In this document: positions 8,468 through 16,722 of the stretch, in pieces
Layout: each line of letters begins with the position of its first letter
Position numbering within the stretch: the stretch's first letter is position 1
Origin: Pseudolysinimonas_A sp049651805
GTDB taxonomy: Bacteria > Actinomycetota > Actinomycetes > Actinomycetales > Microbacteriaceae
Assembly: GCF_049651805.1 (NCBI RefSeq)
Contig: NZ_JBASCU010000036.1
Coordinates: forward strand, 8,189-72,188
Direction: 5' to 3'
Length of the DNA stretch: 64,000 nucleotides
Translations under genes and position numbers: made by a program
Notes under the pieces: model-generated
The model's database searches: none
Told to the model about the DNA's origin: nothing
What the model saw: only the letters and a program-made list of their open reading frames with translations

Positions 8468-10081
8468 ATGCGGTCGATGACGCTGCGGGTTCAGCTTCTG
8501 CTGTTGCAGGTGCTGATCGTGCTGGTGGTCACCGTCGGCACCGGCTTCTTCGCCGGCGCCCTGCAGGAGCGCGCGATCCGCGACGCCTATCAAGACCGCA
8601 TGCAGGCCGTCGCCCTCTCGGTGGCGCGGCTGCCGGCCATTCTCGAAGCGCTCGACGACGAAGAGCCGGCCGAGATCATCCAGCCGATCGCCGAGGTGAT
8701 TCGCGAGGCCTCCAACGTCACCTACGTCGTCGTCACGGATGCCGAGGGCATTCGCTACTCGCACCCGAACCCGGAACGCATCGGCGAGATGGTGTCGACC
8801 GACCCGTCGGTTCCGCTTTCGGGTGAGATCTATGTGGGAACCCAGACCGGCACGCTCGGGGCGTCGTGGCGGGTCAAGGTGCCGATCTTCATCGATGACG
8901 AGATCGTCGGCACCGTCTCGGTCGGCATTCTCGAGTCCGAGCTCACGGCCGAATTCGTCTCCAACCTGTACTGGCTGCTCATCGCGATGGGTGGCTCGGC
9001 CGTGGTCGGATCACTCGGCGCGGCCCTGGTAACCGCGATCATCCGCCGGCGCATCTATCGACTCGAACCGAAAGAGATCCGCTCACTGGTCGAGAACCGC
9101 GAGACGACCCTTCATCGGCTGACGGAGGGAGTCGTGACGGTCGATGAGCGGGGCACGATCGAACTGGTGAACGACGCCGCCGCCGACCTGCTCGGAACTC
9201 CAGCCGCCGACCTTGTCGGCCGTTCCGCCGCGGAGGCGCTCGGCGGCGCGCTCGCCGAAGTGCTGGAGCAGGGTGAGCAGGAAGGGCGTCTGGTGCTCGC
9301 CGGCGAACGCGTGCTCATCGCCCGCAGCACCGGAACCGACGACTCCGGTGAAGCGGTCGCCGCCACCCTGCTGTTGCGCGACCACACCGAGCTGCACGAG
9401 ATGCTGCGGCGGGTCGACGGTGCTCAGTCGCTCACCGACGGCTTGCGGGCGCAGGCGCATGAGTTCGCCAACGCCATGCACGTGGTCACCGGTCTACTCG
9501 AAATCGGGCGCAGCGACGAGGCGCGGGCGTTCATCGCCCGGCGCACCCCGGGCGGCTCGATCGGACTGCGCGACGACGCGACGCTGCTGGGCGACCCGGA
9601 GCTGACCGCGCTGCTCTCGGTGAAGGCCGCCCAGGCGCGCGAACTCGGCATCGACCTCGACGTGTCGCAGTCGGGCGACCTCGGCACCGCGATCGACCCC
9701 GATTTGGCGGCCGACCTGGTGACCATCCTCGGGAACCTCGTCGACAACGCGATCGAAGCGTGCGGAGTCGGAGACCGCATCGATGTCGCCGTCGACCTGA
9801 CCGCCTCCGAGCTGGGGGTGACCGTCGACGACTCCGGCGCCGGGGTGCCGGAGCACCTGCGCGGCTGGATCTTCACCGAAGGGATGAGCACGAAGGGCCC
9901 CGACGGCGAGCCGCAGCCCCGACGCGGAATCGGCCTCGCACTGGTGCGCCGCGTCGTGGAGCGTCGTAGCGGCACGATCGACGTCGACGAAGCACCGCTC
10001 GGCGGAGCGCGGTTCCGGCTCGTCATCCCGCGCGCGACCCGACGCAGCCCTCGTAAGAGACCCGCGAAGGCGGTCGGGTGA
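8468..10081 (+). CDS. CitA/DcuS-type sensor histidine kinase
   Basis: 537 residues from the ATG at 8468 (the frame is open further upstream, but the hydrophobic helix begins right after this start). Order of domains: membrane helix about residues 8-30, extracytoplasmic sensor of about 130 residues (with VTYVVVTDAEGIRYSHPNPERIG as in CitA/DcuS), second helix about 165-190, cytosolic PAS about 215-320, phosphoacceptor His331 in AQAHEFANAMHVVTGLL, and an ATPase domain with N box GNLVDNAIEAC, VDDSGAGVPE and RRGIGLALVRRVV. Such kinases sense di- and tricarboxylates. It overlaps its response regulator by 4 nt and diverges from tctCBA. Confidence 0.95.
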   Translation: MRSMTLRVQLLLLQVLIVLVVTVGTGFFAGALQERAIRDAYQDRMQAVALSVARLPAILEALDDEEPAEIIQPIAEVIREASNVTYVVVTDAEGIRYSHPNPERIGEMVSTDPSVPLSGEIYVGTQTGTLGASWRVKVPIFIDDEIVGTVSVGILESELTAEFVSNLYWLLIAMGGSAVVGSLGAALVTAIIRRRIYRLEPKEIRSLVENRETTLHRLTEGVVTVDERGTIELVNDAAADLLGTPAADLVGRSAAEALGGALAEVLEQGEQEGRLVLAGERVLIARSTGTDDSGEAVAATLLLRDHTELHEMLRRVDGAQSLTDGLRAQAHEFANAMHVVTGLLEIGRSDEARAFIARRTPGGSIGLRDDATLLGDPELTALLSVKAAQARELGIDLDVSQSGDLGTAIDPDLAADLVTILGNLVDNAIEACGVGDRIDVAVDLTASELGVTVDDSGAGVPEHLRGWIFTEGMSTKGPDGEPQPRRGIGLALVRRVVERRSGTIDVDEAPLGGARFRLVIPRATRRSPRKRPAKAVG

Positions 10082-10749
10082 ACGAGCCGCTGCGCGTTCT
10101 GATCGTCGACGACGATGAAGTCGTCGCCCAGCTGCACGAGGCGTTCCTCGCCTCGCTCGAAGGGTTCGTCGTCTGCGGGATCGCGAGCACGGGGCCGGAA
10201 GCCGTCTCGGCCATCCGCACGACCGCCCCCGACATCGTGCTGCTCGACATGCACCTGCCGGGATTCTCGGGCCTCGAGGTGCTGCGCGTCGCGAGGGCCG
10301 ATCCGGGAAGGCGCTTCGAGGTCGTCGCGGTGACCGCGGCCCGCGATGTCGACACGGTGCGGGAAGCCCGACGCGCCGGTGTGCGGCACTATCTCGCGAA
10401 GCCGTTCTCCTCCGACGACCTTCGCCGCCGGCTCGCCGACCTGCGCGACGATTTCGCGGCAGCGCGTACCTCGACGTTGGCGCAGTCGCAGATTGACGAG
10501 GTGATGGCATCCCGCACCTGGACCGGAACCCTGCCGAAGGGGCTCAGTGTCGAGACTCTCGAAGCGATCCGTGCGGCGCTGGAGGAGCTGCCGGGAGCGT
10601 CCGCGGCAGAGATCGGCGACCATGCCGGCCTGTCGCGCGTGAGTGCGCGCCGGTACCTCGAACACCTCGTCAACGGGGGCGCGGCGAACCGGTCGCTCGA
10701 CTACGCCTCGGCCGGACGCCCGACGACGCGCTACCGGCCCACCGCCTGA
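10078..10749 (+). CDS. CitB/DcuR-type response regulator
   Basis: 223 residues starting with GTG inside the GTGA overlap with the kinase gene. The receiver domain has the acidic pair in LIVDDDEVV, the phosphoacceptor Asp57 in LLDMHLPGFSG, and Lys in HYLAKPFSSDDL. The C-terminal half is the CitB-family winged HTH, with ASAAEIGDHAGLSRVSARRYLEHLVNGG. Together with the kinase it should activate tctCBA on carboxylate binding; that target is inferred from the divergent arrangement. Confidence 0.94.
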   Translation: MNEPLRVLIVDDDEVVAQLHEAFLASLEGFVVCGIASTGPEAVSAIRTTAPDIVLLDMHLPGFSGLEVLRVARADPGRRFEVVAVTAARDVDTVREARRAGVRHYLAKPFSSDDLRRRLADLRDDFAAARTSTLAQSQIDEVMASRTWTGTLPKGLSVETLEAIRAALEELPGASAAEIGDHAGLSRVSARRYLEHLVNGGAANRSLDYASAGRPTTRYRPTA

Positions 10750-10875
10750 CGTTCGGCATACATGAGCAGGACTCACCCTGCCCGTTTGCGGGATGTCAAC
10801 CCGCTGTCGGGTGGGAGCCGTTGACTTTAGCGTTCAGACGTGGCCCGACTGCGGGCTGCGGAAGGAAGGCAGCAC

Positions 10876-11142
10876 ATGAGTATCGGAACGGGCGTCGTTC
10901 TCTTCGTCATCGGCGCGATTCTGGTTTTCGCCCTCAACTTCGAGACCGAGATCGTCAACCTCGACATGATCGGCTACATCCTGATGGGTGCGGGCTTCAT
11001 CGTCTTCGTGATCGGGCTGGTGCTGCTTGCGCGGCGCCGCCAGGCCGTGACGACCTCACGGACCGGCACGGATTCCGTGACCGGCGAGCGCGTGTCGCAG
11101 CGCGTCACCGAGATGGATGACCCGGCAGACCGCGTCGTCTGA
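10876..11142 (+). CDS. DUF6458 family small membrane protein
   Basis: 88 residues. Two hydrophobic helices (residues about 4-24 and 30-52, GYILMGAGFIVFVIGLVLL) are followed by RRR and a polar C-terminal tail. The pattern SIGTGVVLFVIGAILVFALNF is typical of DUF6458, a short two-helix protein common in actinobacteria with no known function. The start at 10876 is preceded by AAGGAAGG; an earlier in-frame ATG at 10840 lacks this. It appears monocistronic and ends just before a strong terminator. Confidence 0.88.
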   Translation: MSIGTGVVLFVIGAILVFALNFETEIVNLDMIGYILMGAGFIVFVIGLVLLARRRQAVTTSRTGTDSVTGERVSQRVTEMDDPADRVV

Positions 11143-11163
11143 CCTCGCATTCACGAAAACGCC

Positions 11164-11193
11164 AGCGGGGCCCGGAGCGATCCGGGCCCCGCT
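11164..11193. terminator. Perfect 13-bp stem terminator between convergent genes
   Basis: AGCGGGGCCCGGA (11164-11176), loop GCGA, TCCGGGCCCCGCT (11181-11193). It lies 21 nt after the DUF6458 gene and 17 nt from the end of the convergent lipoprotein gene. A strong symmetrical stem without a U-tract suits bidirectional termination. Confidence 0.8.
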
Positions 11194-11210
11194 GCCGTGT
11201 GAGCGTCGGG

Positions 11211-11765
11211 TCAGTCGAAGAAGCCTTCGTCCCATCCCATGAGGATCTTGGTGATCTGACCGCCCTCGATCCCGAACGAGACGATCGTGCCGTCGGCTGC
11301 CCGCCCGGTGATGTCGTCGCCGGTGAACAGGTAGCCGTAGTAGGTGTTGGTGTGCCAGGGAGCCACCGTCGCTGCGGGCAAACTGAAGTTCCACGGGCCG
11401 GGCGCCCCCGTCACGTAGGAGAGTTCTGCGACGGCTTCGGCCCGGCTGATGTCCCAGCAGCACTCGGTCGACATGATGATGACGCGCACCGGGTCTGACA
11501 GGTACGGTTCGATGGCTGCCGTGTTTCCGCTGATGATCGCGTCGCGCACGTTCGCACGGTCGGCCGCGCTCAAACCCGGCTCCAGCTCCGGTTCGGGTTC
11601 CGGTTCGGGTTCCGGTTCGGACTCGGGGGATTCGTCGGGTGCCGCGGTTGCGGTGACCGTCGGGGTCGGGCTTGCCGACTCGCCGGCATCCGGGGCCGGG
11701 GGTGTGGGGCTCCCGCAGGCGGCGAGCAGCATCAGGAGGGCGACGACGGGGATGACACGCAACAT
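11211..11765 (-). CDS. Secreted lipoprotein of unknown function
   Basis: 184 residues. The signal peptide ends in LLMLLAACG (lipobox LAAC), then a long low-complexity linker with ESEPEPEPEPEPELEPG at about residues 48-66. The remaining 115 residues form a small globular domain (NVRDAIISGNTAAIEPYLSDPVRVIIMSTECCWDISRAEAVAELSYV, ending GQITKILMGWDEGFFD), which resembles nuclear-transport-factor-2-like or SnoaL-like lipoprotein domains; that resemblance is tentative. AAAGGAG precedes the ATG at 11765. No partner gene is apparent. Confidence 0.8.
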   Translation of the reverse strand: MLRVIPVVALLMLLAACGSPTPPAPDAGESASPTPTVTATAAPDESPESEPEPEPEPEPELEPGLSAADRANVRDAIISGNTAAIEPYLSDPVRVIIMSTECCWDISRAEAVAELSYVTGAPGPWNFSLPAATVAPWHTNTYYGYLFTGDDITGRAADGTIVSFGIEGGQITKILMGWDEGFFD

Positions 11766-11841
11766 GGGCACGGCTCCTTTTCGGTACGTCACTGGCACGA
11801 CGGTGGAGAGGCCTCCCGAGGTTGACGCGTAGCCTAGGGGA

Positions 11842-12669
11842 ATGGAGACGCCGTCTGGCCCCGTCGCCATCGCCGTCGCGCAATTCGCGCCCGGTGACGA
11901 TGAGGCGAAGAATCTCGACACGATCCGTCGGCTCGCCGAAGATGCGGCATCCCGTGGTGCGCTCCTCGTCGTCTTCCCCGAGTACTCGTCGTACTTCACC
12001 CCCGACCTCGGCCCCGACTGGCCCGAACACGCGCAGTCGCTGCACGGCCCGTTCGTGCGGGCGCTCGCCGAGATCGCAGCAGAGCTCGGCATCCATCTCG
12101 TCGCCGGAATGATCGAACTCGTACCGGGCGAAACCGATCGTGTGGCCAACACCCTCGTCGCCGTCGACGCCGCGGGCGAAGTGGTGGCGCACTACCGCAA
12201 GATGCACCTCTACGACGCCTTCGGCATGCGCGAGAGCGACCGCATCGTCGCCGGCAACGTCTGGGCCGACGGCGCCGCGCCGACGTTCGCGTGGGGCGGC
12301 TTCACGGTGGGGCTGCAGACCTGTTACGACGTGCGGTTCCCCGAGGTCACGAGACGCCTGGTGGATGCCGGTGCCGACCTGGTACTGCTGCCGAGCGAGT
12401 GGGTGCGCGGGCCGCTCAAAGAGCACCACTGGCGCACCCTCGTCACCGCCCGCGCGATCGAGAACACCGTCTACGTCGCCGCCGCCGACCACGCCCCACC
12501 GATCGGCGCCGGCAACAGCATGGTCGTCGACCCGATGGGCGTCGAGCTGGTGACCGTCGGAGAGGCGACGGATGTCGGCGTCGCCTGGATCTCGCCCACG
12601 CGCGTCCTCGAGGTGCGTCACATCAACCCCGCGCTGAGACTGCGGCGGTTCACGGTCGCACCGCGGTAG
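11842..12669 (+). CDS. Carbon-nitrogen hydrolase (nitrilase superfamily)
   Basis: 275 residues, the usual size for omega-amidase-like and N-carbamoyl hydrolase members. The catalytic triad is complete: Glu47 in VVFPEYSS, Lys120 in HYRKMHLYDAFG, and Cys161 in LQTCYDVRFPE. These enzymes cleave amide C-N bonds in the cytosol. The C-terminal TARAIENTVYVAAADHAPPIGAGNSMVVDPMG is typical of the branch including deaminated glutathione amidase and omega-amidase; substrate unproven. It is divergent from the lipoprotein gene at 11765. Confidence 0.94.
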   Translation: METPSGPVAIAVAQFAPGDDEAKNLDTIRRLAEDAASRGALLVVFPEYSSYFTPDLGPDWPEHAQSLHGPFVRALAEIAAELGIHLVAGMIELVPGETDRVANTLVAVDAAGEVVAHYRKMHLYDAFGMRESDRIVAGNVWADGAAPTFAWGGFTVGLQTCYDVRFPEVTRRLVDAGADLVLLPSEWVRGPLKEHHWRTLVTARAIENTVYVAAADHAPPIGAGNSMVVDPMGVELVTVGEATDVGVAWISPTRVLEVRHINPALRLRRFTVAPR

Positions 12670-12747
12670 TCCTCCCCAGGGGGTTGTCGGGGTGCTCGGT
12701 GTGGATATCTCGCCGCGTGCGGTTGGGGCGTAGGTACCGTAGGGGCC

Positions 12748-13290
12748 ATGCGAATGCTGGTCGGTGCCGTGACGATTGCCGGGATGCTTCTGCTCGCGGG
12801 ATGCGGCGGGGGTGACCCGATTCCCACCCTTCCCCCGACGCCCTCTGCTACCCCGATCTTTGCGTCGGAAGAGGAAGCCCTCGCCGCCGCCGAGGATGCG
12901 TATGCGGCTTACCTCAAGATGTCGAGTCTGATCGGGAGCGAGGGGGGAATCGACCCAGAGCGAATCTCGCCCCTAGTCACCGTCGACCGGCTCGATGTCG
13001 AGCTCCGTGGTTTTGAGACCCTTAGAGAGTCGGGTTTGCGACTCGTTGGGCACACAACTTTCGATCTGGTCGACGTGCAGCGTGTGGAGCAAGTCGGCAA
13101 CGATGTCGAGGTCGTCTTCTACGCATGCTGGGACGCATCTCAATCTCGCGTAACGAACGACTCGGGCGAGGATGTGACACCCCTGGACAGAGTCGACCGC
13201 GCTGTGCTTGAAGTTGTCATGGTTACCGCAGGCGGCCAGCCACCCCTGATTCTTGCGAGCGACGACGCGTGGCCCGACTCCTCCTGTTAG
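12748..13290 (+). CDS. Small secreted lipoprotein, unknown function
   Basis: 180 residues with lipoprotein signal GMLLLAGCGGG (lipobox LAGC) and a short Pro/Thr linker. The mature domain (about 130 residues) begins with EEEALAAAEDAYAAYL and contains VTVDRLDVELRGFETLRESGLRLVGHTTFDLVDV and VVFYACWDASQSRV, a pattern recurrent in actinobacterial lipoproteins of unknown role. Codon choice is more relaxed than in the neighbours (more A/T third positions, AGA and TTA-like codons), hinting at accessory status. It overlaps the next gene by 22 nt, so the two are probably made together. Confidence 0.82.
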   Translation: MRMLVGAVTIAGMLLLAGCGGGDPIPTLPPTPSATPIFASEEEALAAAEDAYAAYLKMSSLIGSEGGIDPERISPLVTVDRLDVELRGFETLRESGLRLVGHTTFDLVDVQRVEQVGNDVEVVFYACWDASQSRVTNDSGEDVTPLDRVDRAVLEVVMVTAGGQPPLILASDDAWPDSSC

Positions 13291-14069
13291 CGGTATCAGT
13301 CGCGGCGCTCATTGCAATCCCATCCCCCGCGCTCGGCGTACAGGTTGCAGGGGATTGCAGCGATATAGAGCGGCAGCTCGGCGTGTGCTCGTCGGTCGAC
13401 AACGGCGGAGTCCAGCTGCGAGGAGAGGGCCAAGCGCCGGGAGCGCCAGAACGGCCAGGAACGCCTGGCGGTGACCCGCGCAACGCACCGCCGCCGAACA
13501 TCCAAGACCCCGCGTGCCTGAGGCCACAGCCCAACCGGCCGGCATCCTGCTATGAGGCCGATGAACCGGGGGAGCCTGGCATCCCCACCATCACGATTCG
13601 TGACATCGCGACGTTCATCCCGACTCCGGGGCGGCAGCAGATGGAACCCGATGGGTGGGCGGTCGCGGGGCTCGACACGAACTTCTACGCAATCACCAGC
13701 ACCCACTTGGTGAACGGGACGCTGCTCGGCCGCCCGGCCGACGTGCGTTTCACTCCGACGACCTACCGCTGGGCGTACGGCGACGGCACGTCGGCGACGA
13801 AGCACACCCCTGGTGCAAGGTGGGCCGCGCTCGGCATCGCCGAGTTCGAGCCGACGCCGACATCTCACGTGTACGAGCAGGTCGGCGACTACACGATCAC
13901 GTTGTCGATCGTGTTCGCCGCTGAGTACCGCTTCGACGGCGGGCCGTGGCGACCCGTCGTGGGGTCGATCACCCTGCCGGCGAACGATCTGCACATCCGA
14001 GTCGGCACGGCCAAGACGGTGCTCGTCGAACACGACTGCCTGGCAAACCCCAGCGGTCCGGGGTGCTGA
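13269..14069 (+). CDS. Secreted PKD-domain-like protein
   Basis: 266 residues with an N-terminal signal peptide (LLLLAVSVAALIAIPSPALG) and no later membrane segment, so it should be exported. A Pro/Gly-rich linker spans about residues 48-95. The C-terminal part has a PKD-type motif: TTYRWAYGDGTSATKHTPG followed by SHVYEQVGDYTITLSIVFAAEYRF, ending with two cysteines. PKD folds mediate protein or carbohydrate contacts at the surface. The start is a GTG inside the end of the upstream lipoprotein gene. Confidence 0.82.
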   Translation: MARLLLLAVSVAALIAIPSPALGVQVAGDCSDIERQLGVCSSVDNGGVQLRGEGQAPGAPERPGTPGGDPRNAPPPNIQDPACLRPQPNRPASCYEADEPGEPGIPTITIRDIATFIPTPGRQQMEPDGWAVAGLDTNFYAITSTHLVNGTLLGRPADVRFTPTTYRWAYGDGTSATKHTPGARWAALGIAEFEPTPTSHVYEQVGDYTITLSIVFAAEYRFDGGPWRPVVGSITLPANDLHIRVGTAKTVLVEHDCLANPSGPGC

Positions 14070-14165
14070 GAGCCGTGCCCCGGGAAGCGAAGTAGGCTCC
14101 CAGCGCAGCCATAACAGACGCACAGAATTCGGCGAGATGCTGGCTGCGCCGAAAGGAGCACCTCG

Positions 14166-15524
14166 ATGTCCGAGTCCGACCAGAAGCCCGCCCCCCGCGT
14201 CCGCCGCCCGCGCGTCACCCGCACGCCCGAAGCGGCTGTTGAACCCACGCCCGAGGAGTCCGCCGAACCGACGCCTGCGGCATCGACCGACCCCACGCCA
14301 GACGCCACCCTCGAGATCGAGCCCACGCCCGCGGCGTCCCGGCCGCGCAACGGCGCCGCCACCCTCGTCGCCGTCGCCGCGGCTGCCGCTCTCGTCGGAG
14401 GAGCCTCGGGAGCCGGCATCGCCGCATGGGCGATTTCGGCGAATGTCGCCGACGGCCCGAGCGGTTCCGTCGACCCGCAGACGATCACCGTGAACGACCC
14501 CGAGGGCGTCAATGTCGTCAACGCGGTTGCCGCGAAAGCCGGCCCCTCGGTTGTCACGATCAGCGTGGCATCCCAGCGCGCCGGCGGAAGCGGGTCGGGC
14601 GTCATCCTCAGCGAAGACGGCTACGTGCTCACCAACAACCACGTCGTCACCCTCGACGGTGCGTCGAACGAGGGCACCATCGAGGTCACGACCGCCGACG
14701 GCCGCATCTTCGCCGCCGAGATCGTCGGCAACGACCCCACCGTCGACCTCGCCGTGATCAAGCTGGTCGATGCGAGCGGCCTGACTCCCATCGAGTTCGG
14801 GGATGTCGACGCCCTCGATGTCGGCGACCGGGCCGTCGCGATCGGGGCCCCGCTCGGTCTGGCCAACACGGTGACCGACGGGATCGTCAGCGTGCTCGAG
14901 CGCAGCATCCAGATCGCCTCGTCGGCCGTGCCCGACGACGGCAGCGAGGAGGACGGCGGACAGAACCCGTTCAACTTCGACATCCCGGGGCAGCAGTCCA
15001 CCGGCGGCTCCGGAACGATCTCCATCCCCGTGATTCAGACGGATGCCTCCATCAACCCCGGCAACTCGGGCGGTGCGCTCGTCGACGACTCGGGCAAGCT
15101 CATCGGCATCGTCGTCGCCATCGCGACCGCCGGGGGGTCCAGCGGCTCGTCGGGGTCGATCGGTGTCGGCTTCGCCATCCCGGCCGACCTCGCGCAACGG
15201 GTCGCCAACGAACTCATCGAGAACGGCACCGCCACACACGGCCTGCTCGGCGCGACGGTGCGCGACGCCTCCAGCACCGACGGGTCGATCGTCGGGGCGG
15301 TCATCGTCGACGAGAACGGCATCGTCCCCGGCGGCGCGGCCGAGGAAGCCGGCTTACAACCCGGCGACATCATCACCGAGCTCGGCGGCGTCGGCATCAC
15401 GGGCAGCGTCGATCTCACCGCCCAGGTGCGCTGGCACGCCGCCGGGGCCGACACCGAACTCGTGTACGTGCGCGACGGAGAAGAGCACACCGTCACGGTG
15501 ACCCTCGGTACCCTCCAGCTCTGA
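14166..15524 (+). CDS. HtrA/DegP-like S1C serine protease with PDZ domain
   Basis: 452 residues. A 60-residue Pro/Glu/Thr-rich cytosolic tail precedes one membrane helix (about residues 62-85). The trypsin-like domain has His159 (TNNHVV), Asp194 (DPTVDLAVIKL) and Ser301 (INPGNSGGAL), all present. One PDZ domain follows (GAAEEAGLQPGDIITELGGVGI). Such membrane-anchored proteases handle damaged or regulated envelope proteins. The ATG at 14166 follows AAAGGAG. It is followed by a 16-bp terminator, so it appears to be a single transcription unit. Confidence 0.96.
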   Translation: MSESDQKPAPRVRRPRVTRTPEAAVEPTPEESAEPTPAASTDPTPDATLEIEPTPAASRPRNGAATLVAVAAAAALVGGASGAGIAAWAISANVADGPSGSVDPQTITVNDPEGVNVVNAVAAKAGPSVVTISVASQRAGGSGSGVILSEDGYVLTNNHVVTLDGASNEGTIEVTTADGRIFAAEIVGNDPTVDLAVIKLVDASGLTPIEFGDVDALDVGDRAVAIGAPLGLANTVTDGIVSVLERSIQIASSAVPDDGSEEDGGQNPFNFDIPGQQSTGGSGTISIPVIQTDASINPGNSGGALVDDSGKLIGIVVAIATAGGSSGSSGSIGVGFAIPADLAQRVANELIENGTATHGLLGATVRDASSTDGSIVGAVIVDENGIVPGGAAEEAGLQPGDIITELGGVGITGSVDLTAQVRWHAAGADTELVYVRDGEEHTVTVTLGTLQL

Positions 15525-15534
15525 CCGCGTTAGG

Positions 15535-15570
15535 CTCGACCGGGCCCGGCGGTCGCCGGGCCCGGTCGAG
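15535..15570. terminator. Perfect 16-bp stem terminator
   Basis: CTCGACCGGGCCCGGC (15535-15550), loop GGTC, GCCGGGCCCGGTCGAG (15555-15570). It begins 10 nt after the HtrA stop and ends 19 nt before the next start, separating the two genes. Confidence 0.85.
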
Positions 15571-15589
15571 ACCGGGAGTGAGACGCGCG

Positions 15590-16627
15590 ATGCCGAACGC
15601 TCCTGTCGCCGTCTCCTACGTGATGCCGGTGCTCAACGAGGCCGGCTATCTCGAGGCGGCGATCGCCAGCATCGTCGAGCAAGACCATCCCGGCGACTTC
15701 GAGATCGTGCTCGCCGTGGGCCCCTCGACCGACGGCACCGCCGAGATCGTGACCCGCCTGATCGCTGCGGATGATCGCATCCGCATCATCGACAACCCGG
15801 GCATGGACATCCCGATCGGGCTCAACCTCGCCATCGCGGCGAGCCGTCATCCGATCATCGTGCGCGTCGATGCCCACACCGAACTTGCCCCCGGCTACAC
15901 CAGCCGTGCCGTCGCGACGCTCGAACGCACCGGGGCCGCGAGCCTCGGCGGGGTGATGGTCGCCACCGGCAAGCCGGGTCTTCAGGCCGCCGTCGCGCGC
16001 GCCTACAACAGCAGGTACGGGCTCGGCGGCGGGGCGTACCACGGTGAGAGTGCATCCGAAGGTCCCGCCGAGTCGGCCTACATGGGCGTCATGCGCGCGG
16101 ACGCACTCCGCGAGATCGGCGGCTTCGACGAGACCCTGCGCCGCGGCGAAGACTGGGAACTCAACTACCGCCTGCGGCAGGCCGGCCACATCGTCTGGCT
16201 CGACCCGCAGCTGCGGGTCAGCTACTGGCCCCGCAGCACCCTGCTGAAACTGCACCGCCAATTCTTCGCGACCGGAGTCTGGCGCGGCGAACTGGTGCGA
16301 CGGCTCGGCGCCCGCAACCCGCTGCGGTTCTTCGCCCCGCCGGTGCTGCTGATTTCGGTCGTGCTGTCCGTCATCCTGCTGCCCCTGCACCTCACCGGGG
16401 TGCTGAGCGGCTGGCTGGGGTGGATGCTCGCGCTCGTCTACCTCGGACCGCTCGCCTACCTCGGCCTGCTGGTGGTCGCCGGCGTCACGACGCCCGGGTC
16501 GTTCGCCGACCGGGTGCGCCTCGCCGTCGTGCTCGCGACCATGCACCTGAGCTGGGGTGCGGGATTCCTCGTCGGAGCCCTGCGCGGTGCCCGGGATGTC
16601 GTCGACCGCTCCCGCACGGAGTCCTAG
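15590..16627 (+). CDS. Family 2 glycosyltransferase (ExoA-like), membrane-bound
   Basis: 345 residues from the ATG at 15590; the frame is open for a kilobase upstream on the strand of the protease gene but that is chance. The GT-A domain has VSYVMPVLNEAGYLEAAIAS, the DxD-like VRVDAHTELAPGY and the acceptor-side RRGEDWELNYRLRQAG. Two or three C-terminal hydrophobic segments (about 248-320) anchor it. It resembles succinoglycan-type ExoA enzymes that transfer a sugar to a lipid carrier. It faces the wall-polymer cluster and may act in the same envelope pathway, which is inferred. Confidence 0.92.
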   Translation: MPNAPVAVSYVMPVLNEAGYLEAAIASIVEQDHPGDFEIVLAVGPSTDGTAEIVTRLIAADDRIRIIDNPGMDIPIGLNLAIAASRHPIIVRVDAHTELAPGYTSRAVATLERTGAASLGGVMVATGKPGLQAAVARAYNSRYGLGGGAYHGESASEGPAESAYMGVMRADALREIGGFDETLRRGEDWELNYRLRQAGHIVWLDPQLRVSYWPRSTLLKLHRQFFATGVWRGELVRRLGARNPLRFFAPPVLLISVVLSVILLPLHLTGVLSGWLGWMLALVYLGPLAYLGLLVVAGVTTPGSFADRVRLAVVLATMHLSWGAGFLVGALRGARDVVDRSRTES

Positions 16628-16647
16628 CCCGGCCCTTCCTCCCGTTC

Positions 16648-16700
16648 ATCCGTGAATTTTCGTTCGCGCGGATGGTCGATCCGCGCGAAAAGTCGCGGAT
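16648..16700. repeat. 53-nt palindromic repeat, copy A
   Basis: Begins ATCCGTGAATTTTCG and ends CGCGAAAAGTCGCGGAT. Outer arms pair over about 15 bp with two mismatches; the inner 9-bp arms CGCGCGGAT and ATCCGCGCG are perfect in this copy. It sits between the convergent ends of the glycosyltransferase and the TagF-like gene, so it may act as a shared terminator. Same element at 28701, 29687 and 56629. Confidence 0.85.
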
Positions 16701-16722
16701 AGACCAGGTCGACCCCGAAACC

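Noticed and set aside
8312..8764. N-terminal extension of tctC
   Set aside because: The signal peptide with lipobox begins at 8311 with GAGGAG just upstream; the extension would run antisense to the sensor kinase gene.
14426..15589. Long open frame upstream of the GT2 start, overlapping the protease gene
   Set aside because: It is the +1 frame of a high-GC gene; the translation is Arg/His-rich low complexity, and a 16-bp terminator lies between. The true start is at 15590.
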